From KBS50 sp042434095 (GTDB lineage: Bacteria > Actinomycetota > Actinomycetes > Mycobacteriales > Micromonosporaceae), in assembly GCF_042434095.1 (NCBI RefSeq), contig NZ_JBHLUE010000017.1, positions 62,001-126,000 on the forward strand: a stretch of 64,000 nucleotides of DNA, in the 5' to 3' direction. The notes under the pieces are model-generated. The model was not told the origin of the DNA. It saw only the letters and a list, made by a program, of their open reading frames with translations, and did not search any database. Each line of letters opens with the position of its first letter. Within the stretch, counting starts at the first letter, position 1. Shown piece after piece: positions 24,699 to 36,239 of the stretch. The position numbers and the translations under genes were made by a program.

Positions 24699-25931
24699 AT
24701 GGCTCCCAAGGTCCTCGCGATCGTGCTGGCCGGTGGGGAGGGCAAGCGGCTCATGCCGCTCACCGCCGACCGCGCCAAGCCGGCCGTCCCGTTCGGCGGC
24801 ATGTACCGGATGATCGACTTCGTGCTGTCCAATCTGGCGAACGCCGGATTTCTCAAGATCGTCGTGTTGACCCAGTACAAGTCCCACTCGCTGGACCGGC
24901 ACATCACGAAGACCTGGCGGATGTCCAACCTGCTGGGCAACTACGTCGCTCCGGTGCCGGCGCAGCAGCGCCGCGGTCCGTGGTGGTTCGCCGGCTCGGC
25001 CGACGCCATCTACCAGAGCTTCAACCTGATCAACGACGAGCAGCCGGACCACGTGATCGTCTTCGGCGCCGACCATATCTACCGGATGGACCCGCGGCAG
25101 ATGCTGGACCACCACATCAGCTCCGGCGCCGGCGTCACCGTGGCCGGCATCCGGCAGCCGCTGGACCAGGCCGACCAGTTCGGGGTGATCGAGGTCGGCG
25201 CGGACCGCCAGCAGATCAGCGCGTTCCGGGAGAAGCCCACCGACGCGGTGGGGCTGCCCGACGCGCCCGACGAGATCTACGCCTCGATGGGCAACTACAT
25301 CTTCAGCACCAAGGCGCTCTGCGAGGCGGTCGAACGGGACGCCGCCGACAAGACCAGCAAGCACGACATGGGCGGCAGCATCATCCCGATGCTCGTGGAG
25401 CGGGGCGAGGCCAACGTCTACGACTTCCGCGAGAACGACGTGCCGGGCAGCACCGACCGGGACCGGGGCTACTGGCGGGACGTCGGGACGCTGGACTCGT
25501 TCTACGACGCGCACATGGACCTGATCTCGGTCCACCCCGTCTTCAACCTCTACAACACGCAGTGGCCCATCTACACCGACTACCCGCCGTGGCCGCCGGC
25601 CAAGTTCGTGCACGACTGGCAGGAGCGGGTCGGCCGGGCCGTCAACTCGATGGTCTCGCCCGGCGTGGTGATCTCCGGCGCGCTGGTGGAGAACTCCGTG
25701 GTCTCACCCAACGTCCGGGCGCACTCCTGGGCCCAGGTGGAGGGCTCGGTGTTGATGGAGGGGGTGGAGATCGGCCGGCACGCCGTGGTCCGCAACGCCA
25801 TCCTCGACAAGAACGTCGTCGTGCCCGAGGGCGCGGAGATCGGCGTGGACACCGAACGCGACCGGGAGCGGTACACGGTCTCCCGCAACGGGATCGTGGT
25901 GATCGGCAAGGGCCAGCGGATCGAGCCCTGA
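24699..25931 (+). CDS. glgC: glucose-1-phosphate adenylyltransferase
   Basis: Makes ADP-glucose from glucose-1-phosphate and ATP, the committed step of glucan synthesis. It has the pyrophosphorylase motif VLAGGEGKRLMPLTADRAKP, the YRMIDFVLSN block, GSADAIYQ, DHIYRMD and EKPTDA, followed by a C-terminal left-handed beta-helix (VSPNVRAHSWAQVEGSVLME). The length is 410 aa, the family norm. The ATG at 24699 is preferred over the GTG at 24681 because it begins with MAPKVLAIVLAGG as in relatives. It is divergent from glgM across 119 bp, an arrangement common in actinobacteria. Confidence 0.97.
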   Translation: MAPKVLAIVLAGGEGKRLMPLTADRAKPAVPFGGMYRMIDFVLSNLANAGFLKIVVLTQYKSHSLDRHITKTWRMSNLLGNYVAPVPAQQRRGPWWFAGSADAIYQSFNLINDEQPDHVIVFGADHIYRMDPRQMLDHHISSGAGVTVAGIRQPLDQADQFGVIEVGADRQQISAFREKPTDAVGLPDAPDEIYASMGNYIFSTKALCEAVERDAADKTSKHDMGGSIIPMLVERGEANVYDFRENDVPGSTDRDRGYWRDVGTLDSFYDAHMDLISVHPVFNLYNTQWPIYTDYPPWPPAKFVHDWQERVGRAVNSMVSPGVVISGALVENSVVSPNVRAHSWAQVEGSVLMEGVEIGRHAVVRNAILDKNVVVPEGAEIGVDTERDRERYTVSRNGIVVIGKGQRIEP

Positions 25932-26071
25932 TCCGTCGGCCCGCCGCGCGCCGGGCCGCAGGCCTGATCGCGGCCGGCCGTGCGCGGCCCGCCCGCGCGG
26001 CGGGCGCAGGCATGACCGGGAACCATCGCGGGTACGCAGCCCGGCCCGCAGAGATCAAAAGGAGACGCCCG

Positions 26072-27715
<1,644 letters not shown>

Positions 27716-27874
27716 GGACGGGCCCGGTCCGGGTGGCTTCCCCGGACGGTTCCCGCCGGCCGTCCGGGGCCGCGCGCGCACCAGCGTTTCCATTCGACAC
27801 TCCAGGCGTTAGACCGGTGGACGCCGCTGGGCTCGTCCACCGGCGCGACAGGTGCGACGGGTGGCACGGAACGG

Positions 27875-28864
27875 ATGTCGATGAAGATCGGGATGATCGG
27901 TCCGCATGGTCCGGACATGTTCGCCACCAACATCGGCGAGTCGCTGCGGGAGATGGGCCACCAGGTGCACATGCTCGGCCCGGCGGTGCCGAGGCCGCGC
28001 AGCCGGATCGGCATGGGTGCCGTCGGCCTGGCGGTGACGACGCTGCCCGCCGTGGAGTCCCGACTGCACCACGCGCCGGCCAGGGCCGCCATCGAGCGGC
28101 AATGTGACGCCGTGATCAGCGTGGACCACAACATCGTCCCCGAAGCCGTCGCGGAGTTGCGGCGCAACCGCATCGCGGTCGCCCTCTGGTACCCCGACCA
28201 TGTGGCCAACATCGGCCGGCAGCGGATGATCGCGTCGCCGTACACGGCGGTGTTCACCAAGGAGCCGCTGCTCGCCGAACGGTTGCGGAACACGCTTGGG
28301 CTCCGGGCCTTCTACCTGCCGCAGGCCTGCAACCCGCGCTGGCACCGACCGCTCGCCGAGCCCGCCGAGGAGCGGACCATCGTGGTCGTCGGGAACATGT
28401 ATCCCAGCCGGCTCTTCCTGCTGCGCAGGCTGCACGAGGCCGGCATACCGCTGACCCTGTACGGCGGGAAGCTCCCCGGCTATCTCCGCCGGCTGATGCC
28501 GCCGGCGTTGCGCGTACATCCGCCCGTGTTCCGGGAGGCGAAGTCACGGGTGTTCCGGCGGGCCGCGGCCGTGCTCAACAACCTGCATCCGGCCGAGATG
28601 GACGGCGTGAACCTGCGCCTGTTCGAGGCCACCGCCGCCGGGGCCGCGGTGCTCTGCGAGGACCGGCGGGTGGTCGCCGACCTCTACGAGCCGGACCGGG
28701 AGGTGGTGCCGTTCACCACCTTCGACGAGCTTGTCGACCGAGCGTCCGAGCTGCTGGACAACCCGGCGCTGACCCGGGAGATCGGTGACGCGGCGACCAA
28801 ACGGGCGCACGCCGAACACACGTACGAGCAGCGGCTGCCCCAACTGCTGGACGAGCTCTGCTGA
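27875..28864 (+). CDS. CgeB-like glycosyltransferase
   Basis: A 329-aa protein of the YkvP/CgeB glycosyltransferase type (DUF3880-like N-terminal half plus a glyco_trans_1_2 C-terminal half). Visible features are MKIGMIGPHGPDMFATNIGE at the start, VALWYPDHVANI, VVVGNMYPSRLFLLRRLHEA and LRLFEATAAGAAVLCEDRR in the donor site. Such enzymes glycosylate surface polymers or proteins. It opens the glycan locus 159 nt after pgm. ATG codons at 27875 and 27881 are both possible starts. Confidence 0.8.
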   Translation: MSMKIGMIGPHGPDMFATNIGESLREMGHQVHMLGPAVPRPRSRIGMGAVGLAVTTLPAVESRLHHAPARAAIERQCDAVISVDHNIVPEAVAELRRNRIAVALWYPDHVANIGRQRMIASPYTAVFTKEPLLAERLRNTLGLRAFYLPQACNPRWHRPLAEPAEERTIVVVGNMYPSRLFLLRRLHEAGIPLTLYGGKLPGYLRRLMPPALRVHPPVFREAKSRVFRRAAAVLNNLHPAEMDGVNLRLFEATAAGAAVLCEDRRVVADLYEPDREVVPFTTFDELVDRASELLDNPALTREIGDAATKRAHAEHTYEQRLPQLLDELC

Positions 28865-28889
28865 CGGGTACTCCCTCCCGCCGGCCGGT

Positions 28890-29819
28890 TCAGTCCGGCA
28901 GCGCGTCCTGACGCCGCTTCACCTCGCCCCGCAGCGATTCGGGCAGTAGCTCGCGGAGCTGCTCGGGCAGCAGGGGCAGGTCCAACAGGCTGAGCTTGAG
29001 CTGGCTGCGCTCGCGGTACCGGCGCGCATCGAAGCGGACCACCTGCCCGGCGCCACGCTGGAAGCGCAGCTCCAGCGTGCCGCCGCCCTCGACGTGCCGG
29101 GCCACGTGCCCGTCCACCTCCACGGCCACCCGACCGCTGTCCGGGCGCAGGTCCACCCGGATCCGCTCGGTGGGGGAGAGCACCACCGACCGGCCGATCC
29201 CGGCCATCGGCGCCGAGGGGGTCAGCACCACCGCCTCGGTGGCGGGAGACACCAGGGGACCACCGGCCGCATAGCTGTAAGCGGTGGAGCCGGCCGGGGT
29301 GCTCATCACCAACGCGTCGCAGCGGTAGTAGCCGTATTCCTCGTCGTCGACGGCCAGGGTGGCGTTCACGAAGCCCTCGCCGGGCTGGCGGGCCAGGGCG
29401 ATGTCGTTGAACGCGACCACCCGGTCCTCGCAGACCGCGCAGCGCAGGCAACTGCGCGGCTCGACCGTGAAGTCGTGCGCGGCCAACCGGTCCAGTGCCC
29501 GGGGCAGCTCCGGCGGATCCACCTCGACCAGGAACCCCAACTGGCCCAGGTGCACGCCCAGCACCGGCTTGGGCCGGTCGACGGTCATCCGCAGCGCGCC
29601 GAGCATCGTCCCGTCGCCACCGATGCTGATCAGCGCATCGCACTCATCGACCAGCACCGCCGGATCGACCGGCAACGCGCCGGCCGGCACCCGCTGCCGC
29701 TGTTGCCGGTCGACCAGGATCTCCACGTGGTGGGCGTGTGCCCAGTCCAGGACCGTGGTGGCGATGTCGGTGACGTCCCGGGTGGGGTGCAGGACGAGGC
29801 CGAGCCGATTGTTCCGCAT
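28890..29819 (-). CDS. nadK: NAD kinase
   Basis: Phosphorylates NAD to NADP. The 309-aa protein has the diagnostic ISIGGDGTMLGALR, the LGFLVEVDP block, AFNDIALAR (the usual N-E/D pair appears as Asn-Asp) and VMSTPAGSTAYSYAAGGPLV. Length is usual. It lies convergent to a glycosyltransferase (25 nt apart) and near an asparagine synthase-like gene on the same strand. Actinobacteria often hold a second nadK elsewhere. Why this one sits in a glycan locus is unclear; reductases of sugar pathways use NADPH. Confidence 0.92.
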   Translation of the reverse strand: MRNNRLGLVLHPTRDVTDIATTVLDWAHAHHVEILVDRQQRQRVPAGALPVDPAVLVDECDALISIGGDGTMLGALRMTVDRPKPVLGVHLGQLGFLVEVDPPELPRALDRLAAHDFTVEPRSCLRCAVCEDRVVAFNDIALARQPGEGFVNATLAVDDEEYGYYRCDALVMSTPAGSTAYSYAAGGPLVSPATEAVVLTPSAPMAGIGRSVVLSPTERIRVDLRPDSGRVAVEVDGHVARHVEGGGTLELRFQRGAGQVVRFDARRYRERSQLKLSLLDLPLLPEQLRELLPESLRGEVKRRQDALPD

Positions 29820-29933
29820 GGCTCTACCTCATCATCTCGGACGGAGCGCCGCATGATTCGACGCTGGGCGGGGCGCCGTTGCGGCGTCCGTCGCCAACGG
29901 TAGCCGGTAGACCGGACCGGGATCGGGCATCGC

Positions 29934-31787
29934 TCAGCGAAGCTCGGCCGGCCCGACCCGCGAGGCCACCCCGACCGGCGTTCCCTCGACGGCGCTCGGG
30001 GCGGCGTCCAGGCTGCGCAGCCAGGCGTCCAGGGCGACCAGGGACCAGGCCCGGGGCCAGCGAACCCGGCCGGCCCGCCAGCCGGCGAAGACGGCGGCGA
30101 TCCCGGCGGGCCGCAGGATGCCGGTCACCGGGGCGTCCGGCGCCTGCGCCAACCGGACCGCCGGCGCCAACGGCCCGCTCCGCATCCACCGGTCCATGGG
30201 CAGGCTGAATCCCCGCTTGGGCGCCCGGACGATCCGCTCCAGGACGGGATGGCCGACGGCGTCGGCGAACCGCCGCTTGCCCAGCCCCCGGCGAGGGTCG
30301 GTGCCCAGCGTGGCCCGTGCGAGCGGCAGGTCCACGAACGGCACCCGCACCTCGACGGACCAGGCCATCGAGTAGGTGTCGCAGTCCGGCAGCAGCGTGC
30401 CGCCGAGGTAGTGCTCCAGCTCGTACCGGGACAGGGCGAGCGCTGGCACGGACCCGGCGCCGGGCGGGGCCGGCGGCTCCGCCGGCCACCCCGGTCCGGC
30501 CAGCAGGTCGGTGATCTGTTCCTCGAAGGCCACCCGGCGAACCAGGGCGCCGATGCCGGGCGCGTCCCTCGGACCGGCGCTGGTCAGCATTTCAGCGATC
30601 TTGCGGCGCCGGCTGCCGCAGGCCCGGGCCAGGCCCCGCGGCAGCCGGACCGGGCCGGCCGCGCGGAGCAGCGGCAGATGGCGCAGCATCCGGAAGTGCG
30701 GGTAGCCGGCCAGCACCTCGTCGCCGCCGATGCCCGACAGCGCCACCTTGATGCCGAGGTCGGCGATGGCCTTGCTGACCAGGAAGGTGTTCAGGCCGTC
30801 GATCGACGGCCGCTGCATGGCGGCGAAGAAGCGGTCGACGAGGCCAGCGTCCGGGGCCACCGACACCAGCTCATGACGATGCCCGAACGCCGTGGCGATC
30901 ATCCGGGCCGCGTCGCCCTCGCCCATCCCCGTTCCGGTGTCCACCGTCACACAGGTGAGCGCGGCGCCCAGCGTCGAGGCGGCCCAGGCGATCGAGGCGG
31001 AATCCAGCCCCGAGGAGAGCAGCAGCGCTACCGGCACGTCGCTGAGCAGGTGATGCGACACCGAGTCCAGGAAGCGGTCCCGCAACTCCGGCAGCGGGGT
31101 GGCCGGAAGCGCATCGAGCGGGTCGGGATGCACGGCCCCGGCGGACCGCGTCAGCGCCCGGTCCCAGCGGATCCAGCTGTTCGCGGGCACGGACTCGACG
31201 TCGGCGAAGGGCGACTGGTCCCGACCCAGGGCGCCGAACGCCAGGTAGCGGTGCAGGGCCAGCCGGTCCAGCCGGGGCGGCCCGTCGAGGGCGGCCAGCG
31301 GCCGTGGCTCGGAGGCGAAGACCAGCGCGCCCCCGGCCAAGCGGCGGAAATGCAGCGGTTTGATGCCGAAGGGGTCCCTGGCCAGGACCACGCTCCCGGT
31401 CGCGGCGTCCACGACCGCGATGGCCCACATGCCGCGCAGCTCCGCGAACATCCGGATGCCGAGCAGCCGCCACAGGGCGGGCAGGATCGCCCCGTCGCAC
31501 CGTTCCGGGACCGTCAGCCCGTGCCGGCGCCGCAGCTCCGCGTGGTTGTAGATCTCGCCATTGAAGACCACCGAGATCGTGCCGTCCGCCGAATGGAACG
31601 GCTGGTGGCCGCCGCTGCCCAGGTCGACAATGGCGAGGCGGGTCTGGCCGAGCACCGCTGTGCCGCCGGACCACTGGCCGACGTCGTCCGGGCCGCGGTG
31701 CCGCTGGTCGCGGTTGAGCGCGGCGACGAGGCGCTGATCTCCTTCGACAACTCCCGACGCCCTGACCAGCCCGGTGATTCCGCACAT
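29934..31787 (-). CDS. AsnB-type glutamine-hydrolysing amidotransferase
   Basis: A 617-aa class-II amidotransferase: glutaminase domain starting MCGITG (nucleophile Cys2 after Met removal) with RHRGPDDVG and VFNGEIYNH, then the synthetase domain with the PPi loop LLLSSGLDSASIAWA and SGIGGDEVLAGYPHF. It resembles asparagine synthase (AsnB). In glycan loci such paralogues often amidate uronic or amino-sugar acids rather than Asp. Its position among methyltransferases and glycosyltransferases favours that, but the acceptor cannot be read from sequence. Confidence 0.9.
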   Translation of the reverse strand: MCGITGLVRASGVVEGDQRLVAALNRDQRHRGPDDVGQWSGGTAVLGQTRLAIVDLGSGGHQPFHSADGTISVVFNGEIYNHAELRRRHGLTVPERCDGAILPALWRLLGIRMFAELRGMWAIAVVDAATGSVVLARDPFGIKPLHFRRLAGGALVFASEPRPLAALDGPPRLDRLALHRYLAFGALGRDQSPFADVESVPANSWIRWDRALTRSAGAVHPDPLDALPATPLPELRDRFLDSVSHHLLSDVPVALLLSSGLDSASIAWAASTLGAALTCVTVDTGTGMGEGDAARMIATAFGHRHELVSVAPDAGLVDRFFAAMQRPSIDGLNTFLVSKAIADLGIKVALSGIGGDEVLAGYPHFRMLRHLPLLRAAGPVRLPRGLARACGSRRRKIAEMLTSAGPRDAPGIGALVRRVAFEEQITDLLAGPGWPAEPPAPPGAGSVPALALSRYELEHYLGGTLLPDCDTYSMAWSVEVRVPFVDLPLARATLGTDPRRGLGKRRFADAVGHPVLERIVRAPKRGFSLPMDRWMRSGPLAPAVRLAQAPDAPVTGILRPAGIAAVFAGWRAGRVRWPRAWSLVALDAWLRSLDAAPSAVEGTPVGVASRVGPAELR

Positions 31788-31856
31788 CGCTACCGTCCTG
31801 TCTCCGTTTGCCGGGCCACCCGTGCGGGCCCGCGACGATCCGCCGGATCGCCGCGG

Positions 31857-32621
31857 TCAGCCCGAGCCCACCCGCCGAGCGCCGTCGGCGCCCGTGGCCC
31901 GGGCCACGAACGTCAGGTTCTGGGTGACGATGTGGTTCCTCAGCTGGCCCGTCTCGACGATCAGGGCGCCCTTGTAGCCGGCGCTGACCAGCCGCCAGGC
32001 CGCCGCCCGGATCAGACTCAGCACGCCGTGGACCGGTGGCGGGCACGCGAAGCAGGCCACCGACCCGAACCCGGCGACGGCGGCGAGCTGGGCCACGCTG
32101 CGGGGGGTGAACCAGGTCCGATGGGTGATGTCCCCGTACATGATGTGGCCGCCCACCGGGCTGGTGGCGTTCGGCACCCTGGCCACGAAGACGCCGCCGG
32201 GCCGCAGCGCGTGCAGCACGCTCTCGAACGTTCGCAACAGGTCGTCGGTGGCCAGGTGCTCCAGGACGTCGGTGGCCACGACCGCGTCCCACCCGCCGGC
32301 CTCCGCGTGCAGGCGGTCGTGGAAGTCGCCCTCCAGGACCCGGACAAGCCCGCTGTCCCGGGCCAACCGGACCTGCTCGGGACTGACGTCCACGCCGAAC
32401 GCGTCCAGCCCGTCCGCCAGCATCAGCCGGACCAGATCGCCCTGCCCGCACCCGATGTCGAGGACCCGTGCCGGCTCGCCGGGCCGCAGCAGGTGGGGCC
32501 GGATGTCCCGCCGGTAGACGAGGGCGGCCGCACGTCCGTCGCCAACGCCGGCGTGGGTGCTCGCGTACGACTCGTAGAGCCGTGCCTGGGCCGAACCCGG
32601 TGAGGTACGTGCCGCAGTCAT
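31857..32621 (-). CDS. class I SAM methyltransferase
   Basis: A 254-aa methyltransferase with motif I VLDIGCGQGDLVRLML, FGVDVSPEQVRLARD, and the DVLEHL post-motif typical of the UbiG/SAM-11 group. It is 69 nt upstream of the AsnB-type gene on the same strand and probably in one unit with it. The ATG at 32621 is preferred over a TTG or similar at 32663 because the conserved N-terminal helix starts soon after. It probably methylates a sugar or carboxyl group of the surface glycan. Confidence 0.85.
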   Translation of the reverse strand: MTAARTSPGSAQARLYESYASTHAGVGDGRAAALVYRRDIRPHLLRPGEPARVLDIGCGQGDLVRLMLADGLDAFGVDVSPEQVRLARDSGLVRVLEGDFHDRLHAEAGGWDAVVATDVLEHLATDDLLRTFESVLHALRPGGVFVARVPNATSPVGGHIMYGDITHRTWFTPRSVAQLAAVAGFGSVACFACPPPVHGVLSLIRAAAWRLVSAGYKGALIVETGQLRNHIVTQNLTFVARATGADGARRVGSG

Positions 32622-32878
32622 CCGGGCGGCTCCAATCTGCTGCTCGAGGCGGGGACGCAGCACCAGCGGCGCACCGATGGGCGCGACCTGACTAACGAGA
32701 GCCCCTCGGGCCGGTCACGCCGGACGGGCCGCGACCTGGAACCGGCGACGCTGGTGCGGCGCCGGCGCGTGTCCTCGCGGCGAATCGGACGTTCTTCATC
32801 GCGGGGACTGGCGTCGGCTCTCGTCGCGCCGGGCTACCGAGCAGGGCTGTCCAGGGCAGGCTCGACGATGGGGACGAC

Positions 32879-33595
32879 ATGAATGCCAGCGCCATCAAGC
32901 GGTCGCTGCGGAAGGTGCCGCTGCTCGGTCCGGCCGCCCGGCAGGCGTCGATCAGCCTGCAACGGCGGCGATTTCCGGGCTCGGCCCAATACTGGCAACG
33001 GCACTACGCGGCGGGTGGCACGTCGGGGAACGGATCGGCCGGTCGGCTCGCCGAGTTCAAGGCCGAGATCCTCAACGACCTGGTGCAGCGGAACCGGATC
33101 CGCTCGGTTGTGGAGTTCGGCTGCGGGGACGGCCAGCAGCTGGCCCTCGCCAGCTATCCGCGCTACCTCGGCCTGGACGTCGCACCGGCCATCCTCGATG
33201 GCACGATGGCCCGCTTCTCGGCCGACCCGACCAAGAGCTTCCTGCGCTACGACCCGCACCGGTTCGTTGATCCCGCCGGCTTCGTCACGGCCGAGCTCGC
33301 GCTGTCGCTCGACGTCATCTATCACCTCGTCGAGGACGACACCTACGCGCTGCACCTGCGCCACGTGTTCGGCGCAGCCAGCCGGATGGTCGTGCTCTTC
33401 ACGAGCGACGCCGACACTCTCACGCTGCGGGAGCGCACCGCGCCACACGTCCGGCACCGCAGCGTGGTGGCCGACATCCGGGCCCGCCTGCCGCACTGGA
33501 CGCTGGTCGATCGGATACCCAACCGCTTCCCCTACCAGGGGTCGGGGACGGAGACGTCGTTCGCCGACTTCTTCGTCTATCAACGGGTCGACTGA
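32879..33595 (+). CDS. class I SAM methyltransferase
   Basis: A 238-aa methyltransferase with motif I VVEFGCGDGQQLALA, YLGLDVAPAILDG, and LALSLDVIYHLVEDDTYALH. It is related to small methyltransferases in polysaccharide loci that begin with a basic Ile/Arg-rich helix, here MNASAIKRSLRKVPLLGPAA. It is divergent from the previous methyltransferase across 257 bp and convergent to a glycosyltransferase. Substrate unknown. Confidence 0.82.
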   Translation: MNASAIKRSLRKVPLLGPAARQASISLQRRRFPGSAQYWQRHYAAGGTSGNGSAGRLAEFKAEILNDLVQRNRIRSVVEFGCGDGQQLALASYPRYLGLDVAPAILDGTMARFSADPTKSFLRYDPHRFVDPAGFVTAELALSLDVIYHLVEDDTYALHLRHVFGAASRMVVLFTSDADTLTLRERTAPHVRHRSVVADIRARLPHWTLVDRIPNRFPYQGSGTETSFADFFVYQRVD

Positions 33596-33664
33596 CGCCA
33601 CGCAGGGCCGCACATCCCGATGCCCGGCCAAGGCGCATCTGGACGGGCGGCCCCGGCCAGGCAG

Positions 33665-34720
33665 TCAGCCGCCGACCTCGGGCGCCGACGGCGCCGCCCG
33701 GATCTCCTCGACCGCTTCGCGCTGCGTCGCCGGGCGACGGCCCGTGCCGCTGTCCACGCTCGCCGCCCGCGACCGGTCCAGCAGAGATGCGAAATAGCCG
33801 TCCCGGTCGAACGCGTCGGGCTCGGCGGTCGGTGCTTCCGCCGAGCCGGCCAGGGCCGCCTCCAGGGTGTGCGGGTCGCTCGGGTGGTAACCCCGCAGCG
33901 CCGCACCGGCCAACTCCCGCGACTGCGATCGGTCCGGAGCGATGATCGGTACGCCGTAGACCCTCGCCTCGGCAAGGGGGTACCCGAAGGACTCCAGCGC
34001 GGACGGGTAGAACGCTGCCCAGCAGGACCGCCACAGCCGTGCCAGTGGTTCGGGCGGCATCGTGCCGACCGGCGTGACGCGGGGGTTGGCGCTCAGGTCG
34101 GCGGGGAGATCGCGGGGCCGAGCGGTGACCAGAATCCGGGCCGGGTGCCCGATCCGGTCCGCCACCGAGGCGAGCAGGCGGAGCTGCGGGATCAGGTTCT
34201 TGTACGGCCCGGGAACGACCGGCGCCAGGATGAACGCCTCCGGGTTGGCTCGCCGCGCGCCCATCGGGCTCACCGGGTGAGGCCGGACAACCAGCCGGGT
34301 GGCCAGCGTCGGCAGCCGGCGGAGCACCCGCTCGGCCATGGTGGACGTGGGCACGACCACCAGGTCCGCGCGGGTCGCCAACCGCCGTACCACGGCGATT
34401 TTGATCCGAAAGGCCCGCGGCATGCCGGCCAGCAGCCGCTCCTCGGACCGGTCCAGGAAGTGCAGCGCGTTGCGCAGCAGGAGCCGACGCTCGGCGCCGG
34501 CGGTGACGAACGAGATGTTGTTCGCGGCGATCACCAGCCGGCGATCCCGCGCGAGCCGGTCCCGACGCAGCAGCCAGGCCGGAGTGATCCGCTGACCGAA
34601 CCCGACGGGATCCGCCGCGCCGGGATGCTCGGACAGGTAGCCCTCCAGCTCGATCCGCCATCTCGCCGCCCCGCCCAGTTCGCTGCCGGCGATGTCCACG
34701 AGCGGCACATCCTGTGACAT
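33665..34720 (-). CDS. GT4-type glycosyltransferase
   Basis: A 351-aa GT-B transferase. The C-terminal half holds ESFGYPLAEARVYGVPIIAP (the E-x7-E donor signature), RELAGAALRGYHPSDPHTLE, and an LAPVVPGPYKNL stretch resembling the phosphate-binding region. GGGAGG precedes the ATG at 34720. A disordered tail (~40 residues) closes it. It is on the minus strand, divergent from the next glycosyltransferase, and likely adds one sugar of the repeat unit. Confidence 0.82.
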   Translation of the reverse strand: MSQDVPLVDIAGSELGGAARWRIELEGYLSEHPGAADPVGFGQRITPAWLLRRDRLARDRRLVIAANNISFVTAGAERRLLLRNALHFLDRSEERLLAGMPRAFRIKIAVVRRLATRADLVVVPTSTMAERVLRRLPTLATRLVVRPHPVSPMGARRANPEAFILAPVVPGPYKNLIPQLRLLASVADRIGHPARILVTARPRDLPADLSANPRVTPVGTMPPEPLARLWRSCWAAFYPSALESFGYPLAEARVYGVPIIAPDRSQSRELAGAALRGYHPSDPHTLEAALAGSAEAPTAEPDAFDRDGYFASLLDRSRAASVDSGTGRRPATQREAVEEIRAAPSAPEVGG

Positions 34721-34976
34721 GTGGCCTCCCGCTCGCCGGTTCCCCGGCGTGGTGGTGGTGGCAGACGCCGCCAGAAGCGCGCCTCGACCGGGCCGAGGAC
34801 GTCGACAAAGGCCCTAACGACAACGACGACGGCAGGTCACGTCCGCGTCGGCCGCGTGCCGGGCGGAGGACGTCACCGGCGGCGGTACGCGTCGTTTGGC
34901 TCGGTGTGAGGGTGCGCTGCGCTGGAGGCCCGGTCGCTGGAGTCCCGATGATGCTCGTCAGGCCGGAGCCGTCGAG

Positions 34977-36239
34977 GTGACCGCACGGCTCGAGGTGACG
35001 CCCCGGCGCATCGCGCTGCTCAGCCACGGCATCGACGGCGGAGGTGGCGTGCCCGAGGTGGCGCGATGGCTGCTCGACGGCCTGCGCTCCCTGGGTCACC
35101 GCGTCGATCTTCATGATCTCGCCGGTTCGCGTGTCGACCCGTACAGCCGGCGGCTGACCCGACCGCGATCCTGGACCCGGCCCAGCCTGCGAGCGGCCCG
35201 TACCGAGCCCGTGCCACACGACCACTGGGGCGCGGATGCCGTCGAGGTCGAGGTCATGCGATACCGGCCGCGCCCGGAGTTGACCCGGGCGTTGCGGGGT
35301 TACGACCTTGTTCAGGTGGTGGCCGGCGCGCCGGCATGGGCCGCGCCGGCGTTGTCGGCCGGGCGTCCGGTCATCCTGCAGGTCGCCAGCACCGTCCGGT
35401 GGGAGCGCGAAGACCGCCCGCGGGACCTGCTGTCCGCCGCTCGGCTCTGGCGGCAGGGCATGACCGTTCTCACCTCTCGCGTCGAACGCCGGGTGCTCCG
35501 CCGGGTGGCCGCGGTGCTGACGGAAAACGGGCAGATGTTCGAGCACGTGCGTGGGGTGGGGCAACGGCACGTCCGGCTGGCCCCGCCCGGCATCGATGTG
35601 GACCTCTTCGCTCCGGACCCGGCCGGCTGGCGCCGGCAGGGACCGCTGCTGTCGGTCTGCCGCCTCAACGATCCCCGCAAGGGCCTCGATCGGATGATCC
35701 ATGCCTACGCGGCGGTGCGTCAGCGGCTCGGCCCGGACCGGTGCCCGCCGTTGGTGCTGGCCGGGCAGGGCCCCGTGCCGGAGGCGCTGCCCCGGCTGAT
35801 CGGCCAGCTCGGGCTCGCCGCATCGATCGACATCCGCGTCGACGTCCCGCGGAACGATCTCGGCCCGCTCTATCGGGCGGCGTCGGTGTTCCTGCAAACC
35901 TCGTACGAGGAGGGTCTCGGATTGTCCGTCCTGCAGGCCATGGCCAGTGGCCTGCCGGTCGTGTCCACCGACTCGGCCGGCGCCCGACAGCTCGTCCGTT
36001 CCGGACTGACCGGCTGGCTCGTGCCGCAGCGCCCGGCCGTCGACCTGCCCGGCCTGGTGGCGGAGCGGACCATCGACCTGCTGACCGGGCCCGGCGGTCA
36101 GTTCGGCGCCCGGGGTCGCGCCTGGTCCGTCGAGCACTACTCCGCCAAGCGGGCGCTGGAGCCCTTCCTCGAGACCTTCGACGAGGTGCTCGGCCGGGCG
36201 ATGCGACCGGGGGCCCTCGGCGCCGGCCCGCCGGCGTGA
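34977..36239 (+). CDS. GT4-type glycosyltransferase
   Basis: A 420-aa GT-B transferase. It starts RRIALLSHGIDGGGGVPEVA, a GT4 glycine-rich acceptor loop, and has VCRLNDPRKGLDRMIHAY, PLVLAGQGPVPEALPRL, and TSYEEGLGLSVLQAMASGLP in the donor site. The GTG at 34977 with GGAG 9 nt upstream is preferred over the GTG-less frame extension to 34896. It precedes an FkbM methyltransferase on the same strand. Specificity unknown. Confidence 0.86.
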   Translation: MTARLEVTPRRIALLSHGIDGGGGVPEVARWLLDGLRSLGHRVDLHDLAGSRVDPYSRRLTRPRSWTRPSLRAARTEPVPHDHWGADAVEVEVMRYRPRPELTRALRGYDLVQVVAGAPAWAAPALSAGRPVILQVASTVRWEREDRPRDLLSAARLWRQGMTVLTSRVERRVLRRVAAVLTENGQMFEHVRGVGQRHVRLAPPGIDVDLFAPDPAGWRRQGPLLSVCRLNDPRKGLDRMIHAYAAVRQRLGPDRCPPLVLAGQGPVPEALPRLIGQLGLAASIDIRVDVPRNDLGPLYRAASVFLQTSYEEGLGLSVLQAMASGLPVVSTDSAGARQLVRSGLTGWLVPQRPAVDLPGLVAERTIDLLTGPGGQFGARGRAWSVEHYSAKRALEPFLETFDEVLGRAMRPGALGAGPPA

